Assembly (NCBI GenBank): GCA_964512995.1
Contig: CAZELM010000007.1
Coordinates: 1-64,000 of the forward strand
Reading direction: 5' to 3'
From: CAZELM01 sp964512995
GTDB taxonomy: Bacteria > CSSED10-310
Length of the DNA: 64,000 nucleotides
Shown here: positions 1-8,801 of the stretch, piece after piece
Layout of the letters: every line of letters begins with the position of its first letter
Position numbering within the stretch: position 1 is the stretch's first letter
The notes under the pieces: model-generated
The model's input: the letters and a program-made list of their open reading frames with translations, nothing else
What the model was told of the DNA's origin: nothing
Databases searched by the model: none
Translations under genes and position numbers: made by a program

Positions 1-111
1 TGGCACGCAGTGCCGGGTGAGGGCAATCCATGCACCGGGACAGAATGGCACGCAGTGCCGGGTGAGCATAATCCATGCAGCGCAGCGCCGGGTGAGGGAA
101 TATCAATATCC
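1..111. repeat. 45-bp tandem repeat with GGCACGCAGTGCC palindrome, left of the first AlkP gene
   Basis: Two units of a 45-bp tandem repeat start at 1 and 46. Each opens with TGGCACGCAGTGCCGGGTGA, which contains the near-palindrome GGCACGCAGTGCC, and the first runs into a GGGTGAGGG box. The second unit decays after about 30 bases. The same unit recurs at 1910-2061 on the other side of the next gene. The left edge is cut by the window. An open frame crosses this repeat and joins the next gene, but it is low-complexity and is not used as a start. Confidence 0.85.
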
Positions 112-1800
112 ATGAACCAGGTTTCCTTTGACAGAGTCATCATCCTGGGTCTCGATGGCGCGACCTTCGAGCTGTTGGGTCCCTGGATGGATCAGGGTTT
201 GTTACCGAATCTGAAAACCGTCCGGGATAACGGCGCATGGGGGGAACTGGAATCAACGAATCCCCCCACAACTCCTCCCGCATGGACGACCTGCACCACC
301 GGATTGAATCCCGGCCGCCATGGTATCTTTGATTTCACTCTCAGTCCCCTGCGCAACCCCGATCGCCCATTGGTCTCCTCGGCAACGATCGACGGGATGA
401 AGATCTGGCACGTGTATGAAACATTCAACGGCCGCTCCATCGTGGTCAATGTCCCGATCACGTACCCGCCGGAAAAGATCAATGGGTGCATGATCTCCGG
501 CATGATGACACCGAGTGAAGACTCACCGTTCATGCATCCCCCGGATCTGAAACCCAGAATCAAAGCGGTCTGCGGTCATTACATTCCCAATATCGATATC
601 CCCAGATACGATGTGACCGTGGAATCCGATGCATTTCGCTTTCTCGACGATATCGCCGAAGCCTTTCAGCGCCGGCGGGAAGCGGTCCGGTACCTCATGG
701 ATTCGGAAACCTGGCAGTTTTTCATGGTCGTATTCATCGGCATGGATCGCATTCAGCATCTGTTCTACAAGTATCTGATACCGGGAAATCCGCATTATGA
801 ATCATCACGGGGCCGGCGCATCCGGGAACGGGTGATCACAGAATATCAGCGGATGGATGATGCGGTCGGCGAACATATCCGGCGGCTCGGAGACCGTGAA
901 ACGCTGTTCATTGTATCCGATCATGGTTTCGGCCCGACGGACGGATATTTTAACGCCAACACCTGGCTTCTGGAACAGGGATTGCTGGCGGTTCATCCTG
1001 TGCCCTATCTGAAAAAACGTGTGTTTCACATTGCTCAGACCATGGCGGATCAACCGCTGCTGCAATCGATTCTGCCGCAGGATTTTCAATCGCACGTGCG
1101 GCGCCTGATCCGGCGGAGCCGCTCCACATTCCATTCCGCCCGGTCGGATCTGGCTTCGGTGATCGACTGGCCGCGAACATCCGCCTTCTTCGCCTCGATT
1201 CCGGCTCAGGGGATTTATCTGAACATGAAACAGGATCATTTTTCGGGAGTGGTCAATCCCGGTTATGAAGCGGAAACGCTGAAAGCACGGATTCGGGAGC
1301 AGCTATTGGTGCTGAAATCACCCGTCAACGGCCGGAATCTGGTGGATCAGGTGTGGGTCCGGGAGGAGTTGTTCCATGGACCCCATACGGAGGAAGCTCC
1401 CCATATCCTGTTCAGACTCCAGAATTACAGCATTCTGGGCCGGCAGCATCTGGGTGCGAGCCACTGGTTTTCCGACTGCCGGAATCTCCCCATCGGATTT
1501 CATCGATCAAACGGCATCTTCATGGCCATCGGCTCGAAAATAAAACCTGGACAGTATGACGGTCTCAATATCGCACAAATCACTCCCAGCGCATTGTATG
1601 CCGGTAACGTTCCGATTCCGGAGAATCTGGATGGACGGGTTATGACAGACATCTTCACACCAGACGAACGGAATCAGCACCCCGTAGCATATTTCACGCC
1701 AGACTCACCGGCCTCAGCTCCACCCGGCGCGGACACATATTCCGGTACCGATCAGGATGCGATCGCCAGACGCCTTCGAAGTCTGGGATATCTGGAATGA
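112..1800 (+). CDS. Alkaline phosphatase superfamily phosphodiesterase/phosphotransferase
   Basis: A 562-residue member of the type I phosphodiesterase/nucleotide pyrophosphatase branch of the alkaline phosphatase superfamily. The metal and nucleophile motifs are in order: GLDG (Asp15), PPTTPPAW with the probable nucleophile Thr54, GMDRIQH, VSDHGFG, and a late FHRSNGIF that supplies the last His. I see no convincing signal peptide, so it may act in the cytoplasm or leave by another route. The start at 112 is chosen because the 34 upstream in-frame residues are translated tandem repeat and domain homology begins at about residue 7. It ends in RSLGYLE, a C-terminal motif shared with the next two enzymes. 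The substrate is unknown; the neighbours (membrane glycosyltransferases, flippase-like fusion) suggest an envelope polymer or lipid head group. Family confidence is high, substrate confidence is low. Confidence 0.85.
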   Translation: MNQVSFDRVIILGLDGATFELLGPWMDQGLLPNLKTVRDNGAWGELESTNPPTTPPAWTTCTTGLNPGRHGIFDFTLSPLRNPDRPLVSSATIDGMKIWHVYETFNGRSIVVNVPITYPPEKINGCMISGMMTPSEDSPFMHPPDLKPRIKAVCGHYIPNIDIPRYDVTVESDAFRFLDDIAEAFQRRREAVRYLMDSETWQFFMVVFIGMDRIQHLFYKYLIPGNPHYESSRGRRIRERVITEYQRMDDAVGEHIRRLGDRETLFIVSDHGFGPTDGYFNANTWLLEQGLLAVHPVPYLKKRVFHIAQTMADQPLLQSILPQDFQSHVRRLIRRSRSTFHSARSDLASVIDWPRTSAFFASIPAQGIYLNMKQDHFSGVVNPGYEAETLKARIREQLLVLKSPVNGRNLVDQVWVREELFHGPHTEEAPHILFRLQNYSILGRQHLGASHWFSDCRNLPIGFHRSNGIFMAIGSKIKPGQYDGLNIAQITPSALYAGNVPIPENLDGRVMTDIFTPDERNQHPVAYFTPDSPASAPPGADTYSGTDQDAIARRLRSLGYLE

Positions 1801-1879
1801 AGCGAGAAGAATTGACCTCATCCCCAGCCCTTCCCCTTGAATGGATAAGGGCATATATGCCTGTTCCCAGTCTCTTCAA

Positions 1880-2061
1880 CCCTCTCCCAGCGCAGCGACC
1901 GGGAGAGGGTGGCACGCAGTGCCGGGTGAGGGCAATCCATGCACCGGGACAGAATGGCACGCAGTGCCGGGTGAGGGCAATCCATCCACCGGGACAGAAT
2001 GTCACCCAGTGCCGGGTGAGGGAATGCCAACCAGCGCATTGCCGGGTGATCAACAAAAATT
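1880..2061. repeat. CCCTCTCCC/GGGAGAGGG hairpin plus 45-bp tandem repeats
   Basis: An imperfect hairpin, CCCTCTCCC (1881-1889) pairing with GGGAGAGGG (1901-1909), leads into three 45-bp units starting at 1910, 1955 and 2000, each with GTGCCGGGTGAGGG-like text. Units one and two differ at about one position; unit three is degenerate. The hairpin text from 1881 to 1909 reappears unchanged near 42310. The element fills the gap between the first and second AlkP-family genes. Confidence 0.85.
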
Positions 2062-2097
2062 CTATAACGAACATCCTTCCTGATGGAGGTTATCTTC

Positions 2098-5000
2098 ATG
2101 CCGAGTCCCATTAAACTGATCATGCAGCGTATTCCGGAAAGTATCCGGTCCAGCATCAGTTTTATACTCAAAGCACTGATCACGATCCTCGCATTTTATA
2201 TCCTCCTGTCACATAAGGTTCAGATGGTGGATCACTGCCCGGTTCTCCTCGATAATGGAACCGTTGTGCAGATCAAAGCCGGAGACACAATCGTGATAGG
2301 TTCCCAGACCATCGTCCTGTCCAGCGGGAAAAAGGGCAAAACTATCGATGGGAAGGATGTGGAACTTCGTAAAGGCCAGGTCGTCACATTGACCGATGGC
2401 CATTCCGGGAAATTACAGGCACTGGAAACCGAGACGACGTTTTCTGCGATCATGGGATTTCTTCCGAAAATTCAGGCATCGACATTCTGGTCGTTTGTGT
2501 TCCTGGCCGCGCTGATCAAGTTCGTCGGAATTTTGTCGTCCATGTTCCGCTGGCATCTGCTGCTCCGGGGTCAGGGAATCCGGTTTCCGTTCTGGCATAT
2601 TGCCGGAAGCTTCCTCATCGGACGGTTTCTCGGGACATTCCTCCCCTCCACGATCGGTCTGGATGGCTATAAACTCTACGATGCATCCCGCTTTTCCCGC
2701 CGGACCGTGGAAGTGACAGCAGCCACCGTCATCGAAAAAGTATTGGGTATCATCGGGATATTCATCACGTTTCTCGTCACACTCCCGTTCGGAATCGGAA
2801 TCCTGGGGGACAAAGCCGCCCAGATCGCCGGCATCACGGTTCCGTTCGCTCTGGGAATCATTCTGGTATTTTTCTTCCTCCTGTTTTATCCCGGTCTGGT
2901 CCGGTGGCTGATCGAACATCTCCCGATTCCGGGACGCAAACAGATCGACGGATTCATCCACCGGGTATCCCATGCCTCCACTGCCTATCGCAACCAGAAA
3001 TTATTGCTCCTGAATGCGGCATTCCAGAGCTTCATGGTTCACTTCTGCACGGCAGCCATGTATTTTTTTACGGCATTGGCGATCGGTGCCATCGGCGCGA
3101 CATTCTGGCAGGTGACATTCGCCTCCTCGATACAGATTCTGGCAACGGTTCTCAGCCCGATCACCATCGCCGGTGAAGGGATACGGGAGCTGGCTCAGTA
3201 TTACCTCCTGCGGAATCAGCTTGGACCAGCGGAATCGATCGTCTCCGCTGCACTCGGATTCTGGGCTGCGGAAGCCCTGACACTGGCCGGAGCCTTCTTC
3301 TGGTGGGCTCGAAAAAAACAATACCGGCCGGCCTGGCTCCAACTGGACGGCAAACCCGCAGATCTGGATACGCTTCTGACTGGAGAGGATTATGGTCTGG
3401 AGGAACTCCGTGTGAAAGCAGACGACAATCTCCCTCAGGGCTGGATCCGGAAAGCCATCATGTCCCGTATCATCGCCGGCCTGACAGGCGGATGGGTCGC
3501 CGGCGTCGGCATTGGATTGACCGAATCCATCTGGATCGCCACAATCAAAGGCTCCACAATGGATATCTACGGATATGCCATGATCCTGTATGGTCTGATC
3601 GGAGCTGCGGTCGGCCTGGGAACCGGCATCGGGATGGGTCTGCTGGCCGCTCTCGTGGGTCATCTGAAAGGAACGGTGAATACGTTCGCATTGGTTCTGG
3701 CCGGGTGGTTTGCCGGAAACATATTTATACTCGGACGATTCCGCCTGTTTCGGGATATCTGGAAGGAGCAGCCATTGCCGATGTCCATCAAACTGCTGCT
3801 TCTGATCATCGCGGGAATCATGTTCATCGGGTTGCTGACAACGGCTCGTTCCAGGATGAAAACCCGGGAGTTTCGCCCAGTGCGGCCGATTCTCCTGAGC
3901 CTCATCCCGGTGATTCTGGGCATGATCGTCTGGGGAGCCGGCAAAATCGATTCGTCGGGCCGATCTTCGGAAGGACCATCAGCCATCCCACAGCATCTCA
4001 CCGGCTCTCCCAATGTGATACTCCTGATGATCGATGCTTTGCGAGCGGATCATCTGGGGTGTTATGGGTACACACGAGCTTCCACACCGATCATCGACGC
4101 ACTGGCTCGGCAGGGTGTTCGATTCCACGAACCGTATGGCCAGGCCAGTTGGACAAAACCATGCACTGCCAGTATTTTCACCGCCCGTTTTCCGTCGAGT
4201 CATAAAACCTACCTGAAACCCGATATTCTCCCGGATTCCGTAATCACGGTTGCAGAAGCCTTCCAGCAATCCGGGTATTATACCGTCGGATTTGCCAATA
4301 ACATCAATATCGCTCCCAGTTTCAATTTTCATCAGGGATTCGAGGAATACACCTATCTGGCTCCCGATTATTTCTTCTTCGCTTCCGAAGCCTCCAGCCA
4401 ACTGGCATTCTATTCCATACTCCGCCTGATCCGCGAACGGCTTCTCGTGCAATCCAAATATCCGGAAAATTATTACCAGGATGCAGACGTCGTCAATCAA
4501 TCCATCATGGAATATGTCAACCGGCGCGGTCAGACCGATCGGTTTTTCCTGTACGCCCATTACATGGATCCCCATGATCCCTATTTCAAGCATCCGTATA
4601 ACGGCGTCGGATACGCTCGCGTGAACATGCCGAATCCGGATCCGTCGATGGCGGATGAATTACGGCAGACGTATGATGGTGAAATCACGTATCTGGATCA
4701 AAAATTGGGGGAGCTGTTCGAGCAGCTCAGACAGGCCGGTCTCTGGGACAACACGGTCATTCTTTTCACCGCAGATCACGGCGAGGAGTTTTTCGATCAT
4801 GGCGGCTGGTGGCATGGCACAACATTGTATCAGGAACAGATCCGGATACCCTTGATCTGTAAACTTCCGGGGAATCAACAGGCCGGCACCGTCCGGCTGG
4901 ATCGGGTACGGCAGATCGATATCGCTCCCACATTGCTGAAGCGGTGCGGTATCGAACCCCCGGCAGATATGCAGATGGGGCGGGATTTGTTGGATCCGTC

Positions 5001-5328
5001 TGCGGAAATGGAACAAGTGGCTGTATTTGCCGAGGAGGATCACGAAGGAAATATCCTGTCCTGCCTGATCGACGGCTCGTGGAAATATATCAAAGCCAAT
5101 CCGGGCAATCCCCGAGGCCTGGATACACAGGAGCTGTACCGGCTGGATACTGATCCGCTGGAGCGGACCAATCAGAAAAAACAGGCGTCCGATCAGCTCC
5201 CCGGTCTGGAAGAACGCCTGAACGCGGCACACTCGGCCGCCTCCGCCAATGCCACGGAACGCCAGAAAAAAGATCTCTCCGACGATGAGATTCGGAAGAT
5301 GAAGGCATTGGGGTACGTCCAGGAATGA
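2098..5328 (+). CDS. Fusion of flippase-like (LPG synthase TM-type) membrane protein with sulfatase/AlkP-like domain
   Basis: A 1076-residue fusion. Residues about 15-35 form a membrane segment, followed by an outside loop of about 85 residues rich in Val/Lys/Gly. Residues about 125-440 look like the LPG synthase/UPF0104 transmembrane family, and a further set of segments runs to about 630. The C-terminal part from about 638 is a sulfatase-fold (PF00884-like) domain: VILLMIDALRADH, ASWTKPCTAS and FTADHGEEFFDHGG. The formylglycine signature CxPxR is absent; Thr686 in WTKP is the likely nucleophile, as in phosphoethanolamine or lipoteichoic-acid type transferases. The start at 2098 has GGAGGT 8 bases upstream; an ATG at 2083 overlaps that site. 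The protein ends in KALGYVQE. Likely role: lipid-linked head-group transfer or hydrolysis at the outer face of the inner membrane (inference). Confidence 0.8.
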   Translation: MPSPIKLIMQRIPESIRSSISFILKALITILAFYILLSHKVQMVDHCPVLLDNGTVVQIKAGDTIVIGSQTIVLSSGKKGKTIDGKDVELRKGQVVTLTDGHSGKLQALETETTFSAIMGFLPKIQASTFWSFVFLAALIKFVGILSSMFRWHLLLRGQGIRFPFWHIAGSFLIGRFLGTFLPSTIGLDGYKLYDASRFSRRTVEVTAATVIEKVLGIIGIFITFLVTLPFGIGILGDKAAQIAGITVPFALGIILVFFFLLFYPGLVRWLIEHLPIPGRKQIDGFIHRVSHASTAYRNQKLLLLNAAFQSFMVHFCTAAMYFFTALAIGAIGATFWQVTFASSIQILATVLSPITIAGEGIRELAQYYLLRNQLGPAESIVSAALGFWAAEALTLAGAFFWWARKKQYRPAWLQLDGKPADLDTLLTGEDYGLEELRVKADDNLPQGWIRKAIMSRIIAGLTGGWVAGVGIGLTESIWIATIKGSTMDIYGYAMILYGLIGAAVGLGTGIGMGLLAALVGHLKGTVNTFALVLAGWFAGNIFILGRFRLFRDIWKEQPLPMSIKLLLLIIAGIMFIGLLTTARSRMKTREFRPVRPILLSLIPVILGMIVWGAGKIDSSGRSSEGPSAIPQHLTGSPNVILLMIDALRADHLGCYGYTRASTPIIDALARQGVRFHEPYGQASWTKPCTASIFTARFPSSHKTYLKPDILPDSVITVAEAFQQSGYYTVGFANNINIAPSFNFHQGFEEYTYLAPDYFFFASEASSQLAFYSILRLIRERLLVQSKYPENYYQDADVVNQSIMEYVNRRGQTDRFFLYAHYMDPHDPYFKHPYNGVGYARVNMPNPDPSMADELRQTYDGEITYLDQKLGELFEQLRQAGLWDNTVILFTADHGEEFFDHGGWWHGTTLYQEQIRIPLICKLPGNQQAGTVRLDRVRQIDIAPTLLKRCGIEPPADMQMGRDLLDPSAEMEQVAVFAEEDHEGNILSCLIDGSWKYIKANPGNPRGLDTQELYRLDTDPLERTNQKKQASDQLPGLEERLNAAHSAASANATERQKKDLSDDEIRKMKALGYVQE

Positions 5329-5459
5329 GAAAAGGGAGAGAAGAAAAGAGGAACGAGGTAACGTAATGGACAGAGGAATCGATTGGACCCGAATCGTGCT
5401 TGACGGGAAGAGGAGCAAAAAGCTTTTTTCCACCTCCAATCCCGCCCGGTATTGATCTC

Positions 5460-7139
5460 ATGTCCGCTCGGTTCCTGATCATCGGTCTCGACGGATTCGA
5501 TCCGGACCTGGCATCGCGCTGGATGGATTCCGGTGATCTCCCCCATCTCCGGCATATCCGGGAGATCGGCATCTGTTCCCGGCTTCGGAGTACCACGCCA
5601 CCGTTCACATATCCGGCATGGTCGACATTTCTGACGGGCACGAATCCCGGTAAGCATGGCATCATCGATTTTGCCATGCGGAAACCCAACTCCTATGACC
5701 TCGGATTTATCAATGCCACCTATCGGGCAGTGCCGACGATCTTTCGGATCTTATCGGAGCAGGGGAAAAAAGTGATGGCCATGGGATTCCCGACAACCTA
5801 TCCGCCGGAGCCTGTCCGGGGCATCATGATTTCCGGTTTCGATTCTCCGGTTGCCGTGAATGCGGATGCATCGTTTTGTTATCCGCCATCTCTGTATGAT
5901 GAACTTAAAACGAAAGTGGCTCCCTATACATTGGCGGGTATTCAGGAGCTTCGCATCACGACGGGCTGGCATGATCAGGCTCGGCGGACGATCGTGGAGA
6001 CGGCTCGGAAACGCTTGGAGATCGCCACCTATCTGCTGGAAAAAGATGATTGGGATCTGGCTGCCTGTGTGTTTTCCGAATCGGATACCATCTCCCATCA
6101 TTTCTGGTCGTTTCACGATCCGCTTTCTCCCCGGCGCATTCCGGGCGATGACCGGCATCGGGACGCGATTCTGGAGGTCTATCGGACGCTGGATCAGGCG
6201 GTGGGGCAACTCCATGTGGAGATGGGTGATGGCGCTCATCTGATGATCGTGTCGGATCACGGGTTTGGCGGAACCGGTGCCCGATCGCTCAGTATCAACC
6301 GTCTCCTCCACCGATCCGGTTTCTTTCAGTTCAAACCCCGATCATGGATTCAGAGCAACTGGACGGGGATGATGCGCAAATCCGTGCAGTGGCTCCCGGT
6401 CGGGTTTCAGGAATGGTGTTTCAGATCCGGTGGAGCCGCGATTCCATCCCGTATGGAGTCAGCCTCCCGGATCGCTGCGGCGAATCTCGCCCGGTGTACG
6501 GCATTTTCGGATGAGCTGAACTATTTCCCATCCGTCTGGCTCCATGATCAGCGGTTTCCCATGGGAACGCACAGGAGCGGCTCCGAGCGGGATCGACTGC
6601 TCGATGAGATTTCAGAAGCGCTTTTGTCTTACCGGGATCCGGTATCCGGTCAGGCTGTGCTCTCACGGGTTTTCCGTCGCGAGGACATCTATCATGGCTC
6701 GGAACTGGCTCGGATACCGGATTTGATTCTGGAGTTGAATCTCGATGGCGGATATGCATATCCGGTGGTTCGGATGACCGCGTCGGGTGAGCCCATCGAG
6801 CCGCTCCCACCGGAAGAATGGCTGGGGCGAAAAGGCGGCAGCATGAATGGGAGTCATCGCCAATACGGCATTTTCATGGCGTGTGGTCCTGGGATCACAA
6901 AGCAGCCGGCGATAAACGATCTCGACATCGCTGATCTGGCTCCCACCTGTCTGGCACTATCCGGAATACCCATACCGGAGTATATGGATGGGCAGGTGAT
7001 CGGCGAATTAGTCGGAAATCAGCCAGTCTGTCAGAGTAAGAGGCAGCCGAGTATTCCAGAATCAGTTGCACCGCACCCCTATTCGCAGAATGAAAACGAT
7101 ACGATACAGCAACGGCTGGAGGATCTGGGATATCTTTAG
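5460..7139 (+). CDS. Alkaline phosphatase superfamily phosphodiesterase/phosphotransferase (second copy)
   Basis: A 559-residue paralogue of the enzyme at 112-1800. Motifs: IIGLDGFD (Asp11), PPFTYPAW with probable nucleophile Thr50, SESDTISHHFW, IVSDHGFGG and GSHRQYGIF. It shares the signature TGTNPGKHGIIDF with its paralogue (TGLNPGRHGIFDF). The start at 5460 is where homology begins; the preceding in-frame stretch is Pro-rich and non-homologous. It ends in LEDLGYL, matching the C-terminal LGY motif of the two upstream enzymes. It lies 34 bases before the membrane glycosyltransferase gene, probably in one transcript. No signal peptide is obvious. The substrate is unknown. Confidence 0.83.
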   Translation: MSARFLIIGLDGFDPDLASRWMDSGDLPHLRHIREIGICSRLRSTTPPFTYPAWSTFLTGTNPGKHGIIDFAMRKPNSYDLGFINATYRAVPTIFRILSEQGKKVMAMGFPTTYPPEPVRGIMISGFDSPVAVNADASFCYPPSLYDELKTKVAPYTLAGIQELRITTGWHDQARRTIVETARKRLEIATYLLEKDDWDLAACVFSESDTISHHFWSFHDPLSPRRIPGDDRHRDAILEVYRTLDQAVGQLHVEMGDGAHLMIVSDHGFGGTGARSLSINRLLHRSGFFQFKPRSWIQSNWTGMMRKSVQWLPVGFQEWCFRSGGAAIPSRMESASRIAAANLARCTAFSDELNYFPSVWLHDQRFPMGTHRSGSERDRLLDEISEALLSYRDPVSGQAVLSRVFRREDIYHGSELARIPDLILELNLDGGYAYPVVRMTASGEPIEPLPPEEWLGRKGGSMNGSHRQYGIFMACGPGITKQPAINDLDIADLAPTCLALSGIPIPEYMDGQVIGELVGNQPVCQSKRQPSIPESVAPHPYSQNENDTIQQRLEDLGYL

Positions 7140-7172
7140 AAAACCCGTTTTGAATGTGGGAGGGTATTCTGC

Positions 7173-8801
7173 ATGAAACAGGCATCGCCAACTAACACCA
7201 TATCGTTGAAAGCAATTATATTGTCGCTGGTTATGTTATTGCTGATCTGGCTGTATGCTTATTACGTATGGAACGAATGCCAGCCGTCTTATCCGACATT
7301 TCTATGGGATGCTGCATGTTATTCTTATGAGAGTGTCAAGATATTCTCTTTGGCGAAATTGGGACACCCGTGGGATGCCGTTCAGGTTCTGCTGAAGCAA
7401 AGCCACCATCCCTGTGGGTATTTTGCATTACTGACAGGTTCATTTTGGATTTTCGGTCCGATGCTGACGACTGTCATTGGTGTGAATATCGGATTGATTT
7501 GTTTGATCCTTTTCACGGGTTTCGTGAATCACCGGATAGTGACAGGGAGGTGGGAGTGGGTCGCATGGATCACTCCATTGCTGTGGATGGCTTCTTATCA
7601 GACCATACACCATTCGGTTTCTGGGATGATGGAACCGATGATCGTATGGGTAACGGCATTGGGTGTGTTGTTTATACTGAAGTGGTTGTCCAGTCCGACA
7701 GCATGCAATGGCATAATCGCAGGTGCGGTTTCGGGCATGTTATGGCTCGTGAAATACAATTACAGTTTATGGATGCTTCTCTCGTTGTTGATCTTTCTGA
7801 TGCTGTACATTCTGAATGAACGATGGCACAAGCGTGATCCCGAGCTTAAACCATTCGCATTTCTGTTCATCGCTCATGGGATGATTCTGGCTGGATGGTT
7901 TTCTTACTCCTTCACGGACAAATACAATGGGATGATGAAGTTTCTGGAAGCTCGTTCCAGTGGTCTGCCACTTGCTGAAGATCTGTTGTACTATCCCAAA
8001 ATTTTCTTCCAGGAGTTTTATGTGTCCAATGTCTGGCTGATGGCATTTATATCCATCGGTATCATCGCATTTGCTTTTTCCTGCTGGAGATCCTGTTCAT
8101 CTCAGAATATGTTCCTGATTGTGGTATTTTTCATCGGTTTTGGCATGATCACGGCGCATCCCAACAAAATGCCCCGATATGCAATGCCGATCGCATACAT
8201 GCTCTTGGTGATATGCTCAGCCGGTTGGAGTCACTTGTGTTGTCATAAGAAATGGATGGGATGGGCAGGAACGATTCTGTTACCACTGTGTATGATATCG
8301 CAAATCCCACGAATCTCTTCAGCGATATCCCACGATCCTTATACTACCAACAGCATTCATGTGAATCGTATCCTGAATACGCTTGAATCCGCATTGAAAC
8401 CGAATGAAAAGAACTGTTTTATTGGCAGCTTCGACCAAGTCAGTTCCTACTTGGTTCTATGGCGGATGCAGATCGAGCGGGGATACCCGACACCGATGAT
8501 CGTTTTCGAAGGATTTATGGGAGAACGTCGGCCGGAGCGGGATTTCCCCGCACCATACGAAGTCTATGAACAAACACTCCTTCGGTTTCTCTCATCCCCC
8601 AACATGATGCCGGTGAATGTTGTCACAGTCGATATCACGGAGCGTTCCCGGTTCTATACCGATGATTATCAGCGTTATGCATTCTGGAAAAAAGAATATA
8701 TCCATGCCATGGAGAAGCACTTCTCAGACAAAATGGTATTCGATGAGAATCTCGAAGATCTGGGCGTGCGCATCCGCGCCTATCGCCTGGAGTCCAAATG
8801 A
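7173..8801 (+). CDS. Polytopic membrane glycosyltransferase-like protein (GT-C/PMT type)
   Basis: A 542-residue protein with about ten hydrophobic segments. After the first membrane segment comes an outside loop with LWDAACY, an acidic residue placed like the catalytic Asp of GT-C enzymes that use polyprenyl-phosphate sugars. The C-terminal 160 residues are soluble. GGGAGG about 11 bases before the ATG supports the start. It follows the AlkP enzyme closely and converges on the next gene with a 22-base 3' overlap. The role would be transfer of a sugar to a lipid, glycan or protein at the outer face of the inner membrane. The family call rests on topology and the loop acid only, so the donor and acceptor cannot be given. 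Confidence 0.6.
   Translation: MKQASPTNTISLKAIILSLVMLLLIWLYAYYVWNECQPSYPTFLWDAACYSYESVKIFSLAKLGHPWDAVQVLLKQSHHPCGYFALLTGSFWIFGPMLTTVIGVNIGLICLILFTGFVNHRIVTGRWEWVAWITPLLWMASYQTIHHSVSGMMEPMIVWVTALGVLFILKWLSSPTACNGIIAGAVSGMLWLVKYNYSLWMLLSLLIFLMLYILNERWHKRDPELKPFAFLFIAHGMILAGWFSYSFTDKYNGMMKFLEARSSGLPLAEDLLYYPKIFFQEFYVSNVWLMAFISIGIIAFAFSCWRSCSSQNMFLIVVFFIGFGMITAHPNKMPRYAMPIAYMLLVICSAGWSHLCCHKKWMGWAGTILLPLCMISQIPRISSAISHDPYTTNSIHVNRILNTLESALKPNEKNCFIGSFDQVSSYLVLWRMQIERGYPTPMIVFEGFMGERRPERDFPAPYEVYEQTLLRFLSSPNMMPVNVVTVDITERSRFYTDDYQRYAFWKKEYIHAMEKHFSDKMVFDENLEDLGVRIRAYRLESK

Noticed and set aside
10..111. In-frame N-terminal extension of the first AlkP gene
   Set aside because: It is translated tandem repeat; family homology and a sensible ATG begin at 112.
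1797..2114. Open frames on both strands across the repeat at 1880-2061
   Set aside because: They are repeat-derived, without ribosome sites or homology.
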